A DNA stretch of 8,654 nt from Propionibacteriaceae bacterium (lineage in GTDB: Bacteria > Actinomycetota > Actinomycetes > Propionibacteriales > Propionibacteriaceae), in NCBI GenBank assembly GCA_030528545.1, contig JAUMYR010000019.1, positions 23,837 through 32,490 of the forward strand. Reading direction: 5' to 3'. Made by a program: the position numbers and the translations under genes. The notes beneath the pieces were generated by a model. It searched no databases and had not been told where the DNA came from. It worked only from the letters and a program-made list of their open reading frames with translations. Below, one piece after another: positions 1-6,353 of the stretch (positions within the stretch are counted from its first letter, which is position 1; every line of letters starts with the position of its first letter).

Positions 1-761
1 GAATGGGCGATCAGTTCCCCGCCGGGGGCGGCCGCGACCGCCACGATCGCCGACCTGCCGCCGTCTCGACGGCGCTGTTCCAGGTAGCGGATCCGTTCGG
101 GGGTGTAGTCGGGGATCTCGCCTTGGTAGTCCTCGTCCGGCTCGTCTAGGTCTAGCTGGCGGTGTAGCGCGCACAGCTGTTCCAGGTATTCCTCGGGCGT
201 CCGGTCGCGCCAGGTGAGGACGCGGTATCCCCCGTTCCTCGCCGCCACCGACGCACCAAGCTGGGCGATGCGCCGCTGGGGCACCGGCAGTGGGGCGACC
301 CGGGCGACCGCGAGGTTCTTGCGGCTCAGCCCGAGGCGGGCCGCGATGCGGTTGCTCAACAGGGCGGGGTCGTCCGGGTCCCCCTCGCCCGGGACGACGC
401 CCCACATCGACAGCTTCGCCCGTCCGGCCTCGGCGGCGGCCGCCGCGACCTGGCCGGCGAGTGCCTCCGCGACACTGGCGCTGGTCAGCCTGGGGTGCAC
501 GGAGACGAAGAACATCGCCGTGTCCAGGTTCTCCCGCAGCGGGAACTCAAGCATCGCGCTGCCCCGGACGGCCCCTCCCTCGCTGGCGATCAGCCGCAGC
601 CTCCGGGCATAGGGGGTGTCGCTGGCCAGGAGCCGGTAACTCTCCAAAGTCTGGTAGTCGCAGCCGCCGATCAGGGCCTCGTCGACCGACCTGTCGAAAG
701 CGAAATAGTCGTCCAGGTCGGCGTCGCTGGCAGGATCCAGCACCCGGATGCTCAAGTTCAT
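1..761 (-). CDS. GNAT-type N-acetyltransferase, two-lobed form, C-terminal part beyond the window
   Basis: The first 253 residues are visible and the gene runs off the left edge. The frame is open from an ATG at 759-761, with AGGA seven bases upstream. Residues 1-155 look like a first GNAT lobe: a beta strand around 65-75 (AMLEF), then FFVSVHP at 84-90, then a long Ala-rich helix. A linker with QLDLDEPDEDY at 202-212 precedes the start of a second lobe at about 237 (AIVAVAAAPGGELIAH). Tandem-GNAT proteins of this shape are common in actinobacteria; they usually acetylate amines or small molecules with acetyl-CoA, and the substrate here cannot be told. In the first lobe the acetyl-CoA loop (normally Q/R-x-x-G-x-G/A after the VHP strand) reads RLTSASVAEAL without the glycines, so this lobe may not bind the cofactor and catalysis may rest on the missing second lobe. 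It lies downstream of cimA on the same strand, 118 bases away behind a hairpin. The family call is fairly secure; the function is open. Confidence 0.72.
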   Translation of the reverse strand, partial: MNLSIRVLDPASDADLDDYFAFDRSVDEALIGGCDYQTLESYRLLASDTPYARRLRLIASEGGAVRGSAMLEFPLRENLDTAMFFVSVHPRLTSASVAEALAGQVAAAAAEAGRAKLSMWGVVPGEGDPDDPALLSNRIAARLGLSRKNLAVARVAPLPVPQRRIAQLGASVAARNGGYRVLTWRDRTPEEYLEQLCALHRQLDLDEPDEDYQGEIPDYTPERIRYLEQRRRDGGRSAIVAVAAAPGGELIAH

Positions 762-820
762 GGCCGCATCCTGACAAACCGGCCCAAGTGGCGGCAACCG
801 ATTTTCCGGCTGCCTCGCGG

Positions 821-868
821 CTGGCCTGGGGACCCTCGGTAGGTCCAGGACTCTCGCCCATAGGCCAG
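821..868 (-). terminator. Possible terminator after cimA (nested hairpin)
   Basis: Eleven bases after the cimA stop is an outer 7-bp perfect inverted repeat (CTGGCCT at 821-827, AGGCCAG at 862-868). It encloses an inner 5-bp stem (GGACC at 830-834, GGTCC at 842-846) that can be extended by CCTGG/CCAGG pairing across a two-base bulge. There is no T tract, as is usual in high-GC actinobacteria. Position and nesting fit a terminator or transcript-end stabiliser for cimA. Strength is uncertain because the stems are interrupted. Confidence 0.4.
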
Positions 869-879
869 AACGGGCCCTG

Positions 880-2475
880 TCAGGACACCGCCGAGGCGAG
901 TTCGGCCCTCATCAGCCCATAGCGGTAGGCATCGGCGAGCGCCTCCCAGCTGGCCTCCACCACGTTGGTGCCCACGCCCACCGTGGTCCAGGTGCACCCG
1001 TCGTGGACGGTGTCAATGAGAGTGCGCACGATCGCGTCCGTGCCGTGTCCATCATCGAGGATACGTACCCGATAGTCGGTCAGCTCGTACTCGCTGACCT
1101 GCGGGTAGACCGGCGAGAGCGCCTTGCGTAGCGCGGCGTCGAGGGCGTTGACCGGGCCGTTTCCCTCCCCCACCGTGGCCTGGGCCTGTTCCTTCGCGGT
1201 GAGTTTGACCGTGGCCTCCGAGACGGTCTGCCCGTCCGCCTGCTGCTCGGTGAACACTCGCCAGCTTCGCAACTGGAAGGTCTGCGGCATCAGGCCGAGA
1301 TGTTCGCGTACCAGCAACTCAAACGACGCATCGGCAGCCTCGAAGGAATAGCCTTGGGCCTCGCGCTCCTTCACCGCCTCTGTGATCCCCGCGGCCAGGT
1401 CGCGATCGCTGAGGTCGAAGCCCAGCTGCTCGCCCTTGATCTGGATGTTCGCCCGCCCGGCCAGGTCCGAGATCAGCATCCTCATGCCGTTGCCGACCAG
1501 GCCGGGGTCGACGTGCTGGTACAACATCTCGTCCACTTTGACCGCCGAAGCGTGCAAACCGCCCTTGTGGGCGAAACTCGACACACCGACATAGGGCTGG
1601 CGATGGTAGGTGGGCTGATTGGTCACAGCCGCGATGGCGTGCGAGATCCGGGTCAGTTCGGCCAGTTTCTCCGGAGGCAGCAAGGGCCACCCGTATTTGA
1701 GTTGCAGATTGGGGATGACGCTGGTCAGGTCGGCGTTGCCGGTGCGCTCTCCGTAGCCATTGATGGTGCCCTGCACGTGCATTACCCCGGCCTCCACCGC
1801 CGCGATGGTGTTCGCGACGGCGCAACCGGTGTCGTTGTGGCAGTGCACCCCCAAGTCCACCCCGATCGCTGAGGCCGCACCCACGACATCGCCCATGGCG
1901 CTGGGGAGCATGCCGCCATTGGTGTCGCACAGGACGACGACCTCGGCCCCCGACTCGGCCGCGGCCCGGACCACTTCCAAAGCGTAGGCAGGATTGTGCC
2001 GATAGCCATCGAAGAAGTGCTCGCAGTCGACGAATACCCTCCTGCCCTCGCCGACCAGGTGGGCGACTGTATCGCGCACCATCTCCACGTTCTCGGCTAG
2101 GGTCGCACGCAGGGCACGCTCGACATGGACCTCATGGCTCTTGGCGACCAGGCAGACCGTCGAGGTGCCCGCGTCCCTCAAGGCCGCGACCAGCGGGTCG
2201 TCCGCGGCTTTGCCGCCCACCCTGCGAGTCGCACCGAAGGCCACCAGCTGCGCCCTCCGCAACGGGATCTGCTGAGCCGCGGCGAAGAAGGCCGTGTCGT
2301 TGGGGTTGGCTCCGGGCCACCCACCCTCGATGAAGGTGACGCCCAGCTCGTCGAGATAGCCAGCGATCCTCAGCTTGTCCGCGACGCTTAGCCGGAGCCC
2401 CTCCTGTTGCGCCCCATCACGCAAGGTGGTGTCGAAGATATGGAACGTCTCCGGTGGCACTGGTGTGATGGTCAT
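880..2475 (-). CDS. cimA: (R)-citramalate synthase
   Basis: This cytoplasmic enzyme condenses pyruvate with acetyl-CoA to (R)-citramalate, the first step of the threonine-independent isoleucine route. The 531-residue length fits the CimA branch of the LeuA family. The TIM barrel carries the divalent-metal set: D15 in FDTTLRDG (14-21), H211 and H213 in HCHND, and N247 in [11 protein letters not shown] (240-250). [10 protein letters not shown] at 301-310 is the usual linker signature. Residues from about 395 to 520 form the LeuA-type dimer/allosteric domain (for example [12 protein letters not shown] at 442-453), where isoleucine feedback would be expected by homology. The ATG at 2475 has AGGAGA four to five bases upstream, on the short side. 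The gene is divergent from leuB. Homocitrate or isopropylmalate synthase are the alternatives, but the [10 protein letters not shown] opening and early [13 protein letters not shown] region resemble CimA more than LeuA. No irregularities are seen. Confidence 0.88.
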   Translation of the reverse strand: MTITPVPPETFHIFDTTLRDGAQQEGLRLSVADKLRIAGYLDELGVTFIEGGWPGANPNDTAFFAAAQQIPLRRAQLVAFGATRRVGGKAADDPLVAALRDAGTSTVCLVAKSHEVHVERALRATLAENVEMVRDTVAHLVGEGRRVFVDCEHFFDGYRHNPAYALEVVRAAAESGAEVVVLCDTNGGMLPSAMGDVVGAASAIGVDLGVHCHNDTGCAVANTIAAVEAGVMHVQGTINGYGERTGNADLTSVIPNLQLKYGWPLLPPEKLAELTRISHAIAAVTNQPTYHRQPYVGVSSFAHKGGLHASAVKVDEMLYQHVDPGLVGNGMRMLISDLAGRANIQIKGEQLGFDLSDRDLAAGITEAVKEREAQGYSFEAADASFELLVREHLGLMPQTFQLRSWRVFTEQQADGQTVSEATVKLTAKEQAQATVGEGNGPVNALDAALRKALSPVYPQVSEYELTDYRVRILDDGHGTDAIVRTLIDTVHDGCTWTTVGVGTNVVEASWEALADAYRYGLMRAELASAVS

Positions 2476-2495
2476 ATCTCTCCTGGGTCGAGCTG

Positions 2496-2514
2496 GCCCC
2501 AGTGTGCCTGGGGC
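2496..2514 (-). promoter_or_regulatory. Perfect 7-bp inverted repeat in the cimA leader
   Basis: GCCCCAG (2496-2502) and CTGGGGC (2508-2514) are exact complements around a five-base loop (TGTGC). In the cimA transcript the stem ends 11 bases before the Shine-Dalgarno sequence at 2479-2484, so it could fold as a stable GC hairpin affecting translation. As DNA it could be an operator for a dimeric regulator. The repeat is seen directly; its role is inferred. Confidence 0.4.
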
Positions 2515-2552
2515 GTCCGAACGCTGGTCGGTGCATCTCGCCTATCGGACGA

Positions 2553-2558
2553 AGGTTA
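2553..2558 (-). promoter_or_regulatory. Candidate -10 box for cimA
   Basis: On the minus strand this reads TAACCT, fitting TAnnnT. Transcription would begin near 2546 and give a leader of about 70 bases that includes the 2496-2514 hairpin. A second match (TAGCCT, 2563-2558) overlaps it. No convincing -35 is visible. It overlaps the leuB -10, so the two promoters would compete for polymerase. Confidence 0.3.
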
Positions 2559-2562
2559 GGCT
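2557..2562 (+). promoter_or_regulatory. -10 box of leuB, spaced for a leaderless transcript
   Basis: TAGGCT fits the actinobacterial TAnnnT -10 motif and lies exactly seven bases before the leuB ATG. This is the spacing at which transcription starts on the A of the start codon. Only a weak AGG Shine-Dalgarno remnant (2563-2565) is present, consistent with leaderless translation. No clear -35 is seen. Confidence 0.5.
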
Positions 2563-2569
2563 AGGCGAC

Positions 2570-3622
2570 ATGACTGCGACCCCAACTGTGGCTGTGATCG
2601 GTGGCGACGGTATCGGCCCTGAGGTGACCGCCGAGGCGATCAAGGTGCTCAAGGCCTGCGCCGGGGAGGACGCCTTTTCCTTCGTTGACTACGACCTTGG
2701 AGCCGAGCGCTGGCTGCGCACCGGGGAGGTCCTGCCCGACTCGGTGCTGAGGGAACTCTCCCAGGTGGACGCCATCGTGCTCGGCGCGGTCGGCGCGGCA
2801 CCAGGGTCGAGGCAGATCCCGAGCGGCCTGCTGGAACGGGGCCTCCTCCTCAAACTACGGTTCGCTTTCGACCATGGGGTCAACCTGCGCCCCAGCAAGC
2901 TCTACCCCGGGGTGTCTACCCCGTTATCCGAATCCGTCGTCTCCGCGGGGCCGGTCGACTTCGTCGTGGTTCGCGAAGGGACCGAGGGACTCTACTGCGG
3001 CAACGGCGGTGCGGTGCGCACGGGCACGCCCCAGGAGTTGGCCACCGAGGTCAGCGTGAATACCGCATTCGGTGTCGAGCGGGTCGTCCGGGACGCTTAC
3101 GAGCGGGCGATGCGCCGCCGCCGCAAGATCACCCTGTTGCACAAGCACAACGTGTTGGTTCACGCGGGCGGACTCTGGAACCGGATCTTCACCGAAACCG
3201 GTGAACAATATCCCGAGGTCGAGCGGGACTATCTGCATATCGACGCCGCGATGATCGCCATGGTGGTCGATCCCAGCCGTTTCGATGTCATCGTCACCGA
3301 TAACCTGTTCGGAGACATCGTGACCGACCTCGCCGCAGCCGTCACCGGTGGTATTGGGCTCGCTGCCAGCGCCAATATCAACACCAGCGGCGACTATCCC
3401 AGCATGTTCGAACCCGTGCACGGTTCGGCACCCGATATCGCTGGGCAAGGCATCGCCGATCCCACCGCCGCCATCTCCTCCATGGCCTTACTCCTCGACC
3501 ACCTCGGGCGCCGCGAGGACGCCGCGCGCATCGAGGCCGCTGTCGAAGCCGATATCGTCTCCAGGACCGGTCCCCGTCGCACCCAGGAGGTGGGAGAGGC
3601 CATCGCCTCGGCTCTGTCTTGA
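2570..3622 (+). CDS. leuB: 3-isopropylmalate dehydrogenase
   Basis: The enzyme oxidises and decarboxylates 3-isopropylmalate with NAD+ in leucine synthesis. Together with CimA and LeuCD it can also convert 3-methylmalate to 2-oxobutyrate for isoleucine. At 350 residues it is the normal length. It opens with [13 protein letters not shown] (7-19). Substrate-binding arginines are R97 (KLRF), R107 (NLRP) and R135 ([10 protein letters not shown]); Y142 and K192 (HKHNVL) are the catalytic pair; Mg2+ ligands are D225, D249 and D253. The family signature NLFGDIVTD is at 245-253. NAD+-side residues lie in [15 protein letters not shown] (284-298). The frame is open upstream to 2375, but homology begins at the ATG at 2570, which also has the leaderless -10 spacing, so the longer start is rejected. 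It is cytoplasmic and divergent from cimA. The next gene follows after 40 bases with no terminator seen. No key residue is missing. Confidence 0.93.
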   Translation: MTATPTVAVIGGDGIGPEVTAEAIKVLKACAGEDAFSFVDYDLGAERWLRTGEVLPDSVLRELSQVDAIVLGAVGAAPGSRQIPSGLLERGLLLKLRFAFDHGVNLRPSKLYPGVSTPLSESVVSAGPVDFVVVREGTEGLYCGNGGAVRTGTPQELATEVSVNTAFGVERVVRDAYERAMRRRRKITLLHKHNVLVHAGGLWNRIFTETGEQYPEVERDYLHIDAAMIAMVVDPSRFDVIVTDNLFGDIVTDLAAAVTGGIGLAASANINTSGDYPSMFEPVHGSAPDIAGQGIADPTAAISSMALLLDHLGRREDAARIEAAVEADIVSRTGPRRTQEVGEAIASALS

Positions 3623-3662
3623 GTAAAGTCGCTGGTCGGGGCTAACGACGAAAGAGCTAAGT

Positions 3663-4613
3663 ATGGGCTTGAAGCTGTCCGCGCTGGTGATCGCAGCGCT
3701 GGTGCTGGCGGGCTGTTCTGGCGGCGGACAGCCCCGCCCAAGATGCGCCCCGATCACGGGCACGCCGTGGTCCACTTCGCCGCCGAGCGCCGGTTGCCGG
3801 GTCGGGATCGATCTCAGCTACCCGGGATCACACCTAGAAAAGGTCGAGGACATCGCAGCCCTATTGCCGGACAGCATCACCCGGCGGGGCAGGTTGCGCA
3901 TCAGCTCCGAGATTGGTGGGGCTCCCGCCGCGTTCCAGATCATGGAGCAGGCCGCACCGGTCGGGTATGAGATCGATCTGGCCAACGCTCTCGGGCGCGT
4001 CCTGGGGGTCGAGATCGAGATCGTGCCCACCGCCCCCGAGGACATGCTGAACGCGGTCGGGCGCAGCAGCGATGTGGGCATCTCGTCTCTTCCCATCACC
4101 CCAGCCAGGCAGCGAGAGGCCAACCTGCTCACCTACATCACGGTCGGCGCCTCCTTCGGATCGCGGGCCTCGAAACACCGCCAGTTCGACCCGGATCGGC
4201 TGTGCGGGCGTCGCGTCGGGGTGCCCGCCGCGTCCTGGTATTTCGATGACGCCACCGCCAAGGCTGCCCAGTGCGCCTCCACCAGCCAAGAAGCGCTCAC
4301 CGTGATCCCCTACCGCACCACGCCCGATCTCCTCGCGGCTGTCCTTCGGGAAGAAGTCGATCTCAGCTACGCCGATTCGAGCGTGACCCAATATGGGGTA
4401 CTGCTCACCAGTGGCGCCATCGCCCCGGTCGGTTCCCCCCGTGGCGTCACCCCACGCGCCATCGTGGTCTCGCGGGACGATCCGGGTCTCACCCAGGCTA
4501 TCCAGCGGGCATTGCAGCACCTCATGGACTCCGAGGAATGGCGCATCATGGCTACCAGCTGGGGTGTCGAGGGCAGCATCGTCACCAAGGCCGAAGTCAA
4601 CCCCTTCCGGTAG
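3663..4613 (+). CDS. Extracellular solute-binding lipoprotein, amino-acid (family 3) type
   Basis: This is a 316-residue precursor with a lipoprotein signal: K4, a hydrophobic stretch 5-16, and the lipobox LAGC ending at C18, so the mature protein should be lipid-anchored outside the membrane. The rest fits bacterial solute-binding protein family 3, which hands polar amino acids to ABC importers. Supporting segments are GRLRISSEIGGAPAAF (76-91), YEIDLANALGRVLGVEIEIV (102-121), DVGISSLPITPARQREANL (137-155), LCGRRVGV (180-187) with C204, and the C-terminal helix ending EEWRIMATSWGV (291-302). C181 and C204 may form the disulfide often seen in actinobacterial members. A second pair, C28 and C45, lies in an extra N-terminal segment. 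No permease or ATPase is adjacent, so it is either an orphan receptor or serves a transporter elsewhere. The start has a weak AAAGAG six bases upstream. Co-transcription with leuB is possible, although a TAAAGT box at 3624-3629 could give its own promoter. The ligand is unknown. Confidence 0.82.
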   Translation: MGLKLSALVIAALVLAGCSGGGQPRPRCAPITGTPWSTSPPSAGCRVGIDLSYPGSHLEKVEDIAALLPDSITRRGRLRISSEIGGAPAAFQIMEQAAPVGYEIDLANALGRVLGVEIEIVPTAPEDMLNAVGRSSDVGISSLPITPARQREANLLTYITVGASFGSRASKHRQFDPDRLCGRRVGVPAASWYFDDATAKAAQCASTSQEALTVIPYRTTPDLLAAVLREEVDLSYADSSVTQYGVLLTSGAIAPVGSPRGVTPRAIVVSRDDPGLTQAIQRALQHLMDSEEWRIMATSWGVEGSIVTKAEVNPFR

Positions 4614-4653
4614 CGGCTGACCCTCCGGCCCCGCTAGTTGCTCATCCCATCCC

Positions 4654-4694
4654 AGGGAAACGCTCCCCGGCGCCAGGCCAGGGAGCGTTTCCCT
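4654..4694. terminator. Bidirectional terminator, perfect 14-bp stem
   Basis: AGGGAAACGCTCCC (4654-4667) and GGGAGCGTTTCCCT (4681-4694) are exact complements with a 13-base loop. It lies 40 bases after the lipoprotein gene's stop and in the 3' region of the convergent flotillin gene, so it can serve both strands. There is no T run on either side, as expected for the stem-only terminators of high-GC actinobacteria. Confidence 0.8.
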
Positions 4695-4712
4695 CAGAGA
4701 TTCCCGGCAACC

Positions 4713-4819
4713 CCTGCCCGGTGATCGGGGCAGGCCCGATCCGATGGCTTTCAAGGGGCCAGGGAAGGACCCCGTCCCCGAGGATCGGGCCAGACCCAAC
4801 AGCGAGTCAGCGATCCTCG
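4713..4819. other. Chain of four overlapping, mutually exclusive hairpins behind the flotillin gene
   Basis: Five segments pair in a chain, each able to pair with its neighbour on either side. CCTGCCC 4713-4719 pairs with GGGCAGG 4728-4734. GATCGGG 4723-4729 pairs with CCCGATC 4735-4741. GGCCCGATCC 4733-4742 pairs with GGATCGGGCC 4782-4791. CGAGGATCG 4779-4787 pairs with CGATCCTCG 4811-4819. All are perfect (7, 7, 10 and 9 bp). Neighbouring hairpins share bases and cannot form together. The outermost arm ends 12 bases after the flotillin stop. The segment could be part of the 3' untranslated region, a second terminator or a small RNA; no coding potential is apparent. The pairings are seen directly and the role is open. 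Confidence 0.5.
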
Positions 4820-4831
4820 TTTGGGGTCCGG

Positions 4832-6325
4832 TTACTTCGAGTCTGCCTCGCCGGTCTCGACGGCGGCGCTCTTGTACTTCTCCAGGATCTGGGTCAGGTC
4901 TATCCCGAGGGTGTTCTTGATCATCTCCAGAGTCTGTACCACGTTGCTGGTCACCTGCTTGGGCAGCGCGCCCGCCCCCTCGGTGGAGACCACGGTGAGC
5001 TGATCGATCGCCGAGATCGGAGCCGAAACCTTCTCCGCGACCTGCGGCAGCACCTCGACGAGCATCTGCAGCACGGCCGCTTCGTTGTACTGCTTGAACG
5101 CTGCCGCGCGCTTGTCCATGGCTTCGGCCTCGGCCTGGCCGACCGCTAGCACAGCGGCTGCCCGCGCCTCGCCCTCTGCCCGGACCGCTTCGGCCTCGGC
5201 GACGCGGCGCGCCCGCTCCGCTTCGCCTCGCTTGGCACCTTCGATAGCTTCGGCCTCGGCTAGAGCCGAACGGCGAGACTTCTCACCGGCGCCGACGAGG
5301 CGAGCCTTCTCCGCCTCCGCCTCGGCGGCCGCGATCGCCGCTGCCTTGCGGGCGTCCGCCTCGAAGATCTCGGCGTTGCGACGCGCCTCGGCTTCGGTCT
5401 CCACACGGTAGCGCTCAGCGTCGGCGGGGCGGCGGACCTCGGTGTCGAGCTGACGTTCCTTCAGCGCGGCCTGCCGCACCGCGACCTTCTCCTGCTCGGT
5501 CAGGATCGCCTGGTCCCGATCGGCTTGAGCCAGGGGTCCCGCGGCAGAGGCTTGGGCCATCGCCGCGTCGGTCTCGGCCTTGATCTCTGCCTTCTTCAGG
5601 ATCAGCTCGCGCTGGCTAACCGCGATCTGCTGTTCGGCGGCCAGCTGGGCCTGTTCTGCCTCCCTGCGGGCCTCAGCCTCGGCCACCGCCGCCTGGCGTC
5701 CCACCCGGGCCGATTCGGGACGGCCGAGGTCGTTGAGGTAGGTGCCATCGTCGGAGATGTCTTGGATCTGGAAGGTGTCCAGCACCAGGCCCTGACCGGT
5801 CAAAGAGGCCTCGGACTCATCAGTCACCCGCTGGGCGAAAGCCGCGCGGTCGCGGATGATCTGTTCGACCGTCAGCGAACCGACGATCGAGCGCAGCGAA
5901 CCGGCGAGGGTCTCCTGGGTGAAGGTCTCGATCTCGTCCTGCTGCCCCAGGAAACGCTGGGCGGCGGCCCGGATAGAGTCCTCGTTCCCGCCGACCTTGA
6001 CGATCGCGACACCATCCACGTTGAGCTTGATGCCCTGGCCCGAGACTGCGTTGCGGATCGTCACCATGATGCGGCGGCTGGACAGGTCCAGAACGTGCAG
6101 GCGCTGGATGAATGGGATGACGAACACGCCACCGCCCATGACCACCTTCTGCCCGGACAGGTCGGTCGAGACCACACCCGTTTCGGTGCGGACCTCCTTA
6201 CCCCGGCGGCCGGTGACGATATAGGCCTCGTTCGGCTTGGCGACCTTGTACCGGCTGATGATCAGCAAGACCAGCAGCACGATCAAGACGATCAAGCCGA
6301 TGAGGCTGACGACGATTGTGGGCAC
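4832..6325 (-). CDS. Flotillin (SPFH/PHB-domain membrane scaffold protein, YuaG/FloT type)
   Basis: Flotillins assemble into large oligomers at the inner face of the membrane and organise lipid and protein microdomains. This 497-residue protein has one N-terminal hydrophobic segment (about 3-23, VSLIGLIVLIVLLVLLIIS) and the typical VAKPNEAYIVTGRRGK entry (28-43). The SPFH/PHB domain runs to about 200, with EQIIRDRAAFAQRV at 154-167. From 205 to 410 a long Ala/Glu/Arg-rich coiled coil has many AEAEA-type repeats. The C-terminal oligomerisation region is 411-480 (VLQMLVEVLPQVAEKVSAPI, 418-437). Length and order match Bacillus YuaG. The start is GTG at 6323-6325, set by a perfect AGGAGG (6332-6337) six bases upstream. 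It lies 28 bases after the NfeD gene on the same strand, the classical NfeD-flotillin pairing, so the two are almost certainly co-transcribed. No irregularities are seen. Confidence 0.92.
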   Translation of the reverse strand: MPTIVVSLIGLIVLIVLLVLLIISRYKVAKPNEAYIVTGRRGKEVRTETGVVSTDLSGQKVVMGGGVFVIPFIQRLHVLDLSSRRIMVTIRNAVSGQGIKLNVDGVAIVKVGGNEDSIRAAAQRFLGQQDEIETFTQETLAGSLRSIVGSLTVEQIIRDRAAFAQRVTDESEASLTGQGLVLDTFQIQDISDDGTYLNDLGRPESARVGRQAAVAEAEARREAEQAQLAAEQQIAVSQRELILKKAEIKAETDAAMAQASAAGPLAQADRDQAILTEQEKVAVRQAALKERQLDTEVRRPADAERYRVETEAEARRNAEIFEADARKAAAIAAAEAEAEKARLVGAGEKSRRSALAEAEAIEGAKRGEAERARRVAEAEAVRAEGEARAAAVLAVGQAEAEAMDKRAAAFKQYNEAAVLQMLVEVLPQVAEKVSAPISAIDQLTVVSTEGAGALPKQVTSNVVQTLEMIKNTLGIDLTQILEKYKSAAVETGEADSK

Positions 6326-6331
6326 AGTTAT

Positions 6332-6337
6332 CCTCCT
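6332..6337 (-). promoter_or_regulatory. Strong ribosome binding site deciding the flotillin GTG start
   Basis: On the minus strand this reads AGGAGG, followed after six bases by GTG. It is the best Shine-Dalgarno sequence in the window and fixes the non-ATG start. It suggests flotillin is translated at a higher rate than NfeD. Confidence 0.75.
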
Positions 6338-6353
6338 ATGGAGCTATCTCAGG

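Larger units (their letters stand above)
2538..2568. promoter_or_regulatory. Inverted repeat spanning the leuB promoter
   Basis: TCGCCTA (2538-2544) is the exact reverse complement of TAGGCGA (2562-2568), with 17 bases between and half-site centres 24 bases apart. The right arm abuts the leuB ATG and the pair brackets the proposed -10 boxes of both divergent genes. That is where a repressor controlling both could sit. No protein partner can be named. Confidence 0.3.
2551..2569. promoter_or_regulatory. DtxR/IdeR iron-box-like sequence at the leuB start
   Basis: Against the 19-base DtxR/IdeR operator consensus TTAGGTTAGSCTAACCTAA, this stretch matches 13 of 19 positions. Eleven of these are consecutive (AGGTTAGGCTA, 2553-2563). 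The left half and centre are complete; the right half is poor (mismatches at 2564, 2565, 2567 and 2569). It covers the proposed -10 boxes on both strands and ends at the leuB ATG, so an iron-loaded repressor bound here would block both genes. The match is seen directly; regulation is inference, and a TAGGCT promoter box contributes part of the similarity. Confidence 0.35.

Noticed and set aside
290..922. Plus-strand open frame of 210 codons opposite the GNAT gene
   Set aside because: It is an Arg/Pro/Gly-rich shadow; the minus strand reads as a GNAT-type protein through the same bases.
2420..2536. Small minus-strand frame of about 38 codons in the cimA leader, considered as an attenuator leader peptide
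   Set aside because: It has no run of isoleucine, leucine or valine codons and overlaps the cimA start in another frame. Nothing supports translation-coupled attenuation.
2375..2569. Upstream extension of the leuB frame by 65 codons
   Set aside because: It overlaps the cimA start, has no LeuB homology and no ribosome site. The conserved N-terminus begins at 2570.
3861..4799. Minus-strand open frame of 312 codons opposite the lipoprotein gene
   Set aside because: It runs through the terminator stem and is Gly/Asp/Pro-rich as expected from antisense GC-rich DNA. The opposite strand has a lipobox and a full binding-protein pattern.
4271..5149. Plus-strand open frame of 292 codons crossing the convergent gap
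   Set aside because: It overlaps the ends of two well-supported genes and crosses the terminator. No family features are seen.
5100..5720. Repetitive Ala/Glu codon tracts, considered as a DNA repeat array
   Set aside because: They are the AEAEA coiled-coil repeats of flotillin and are explained by the protein.
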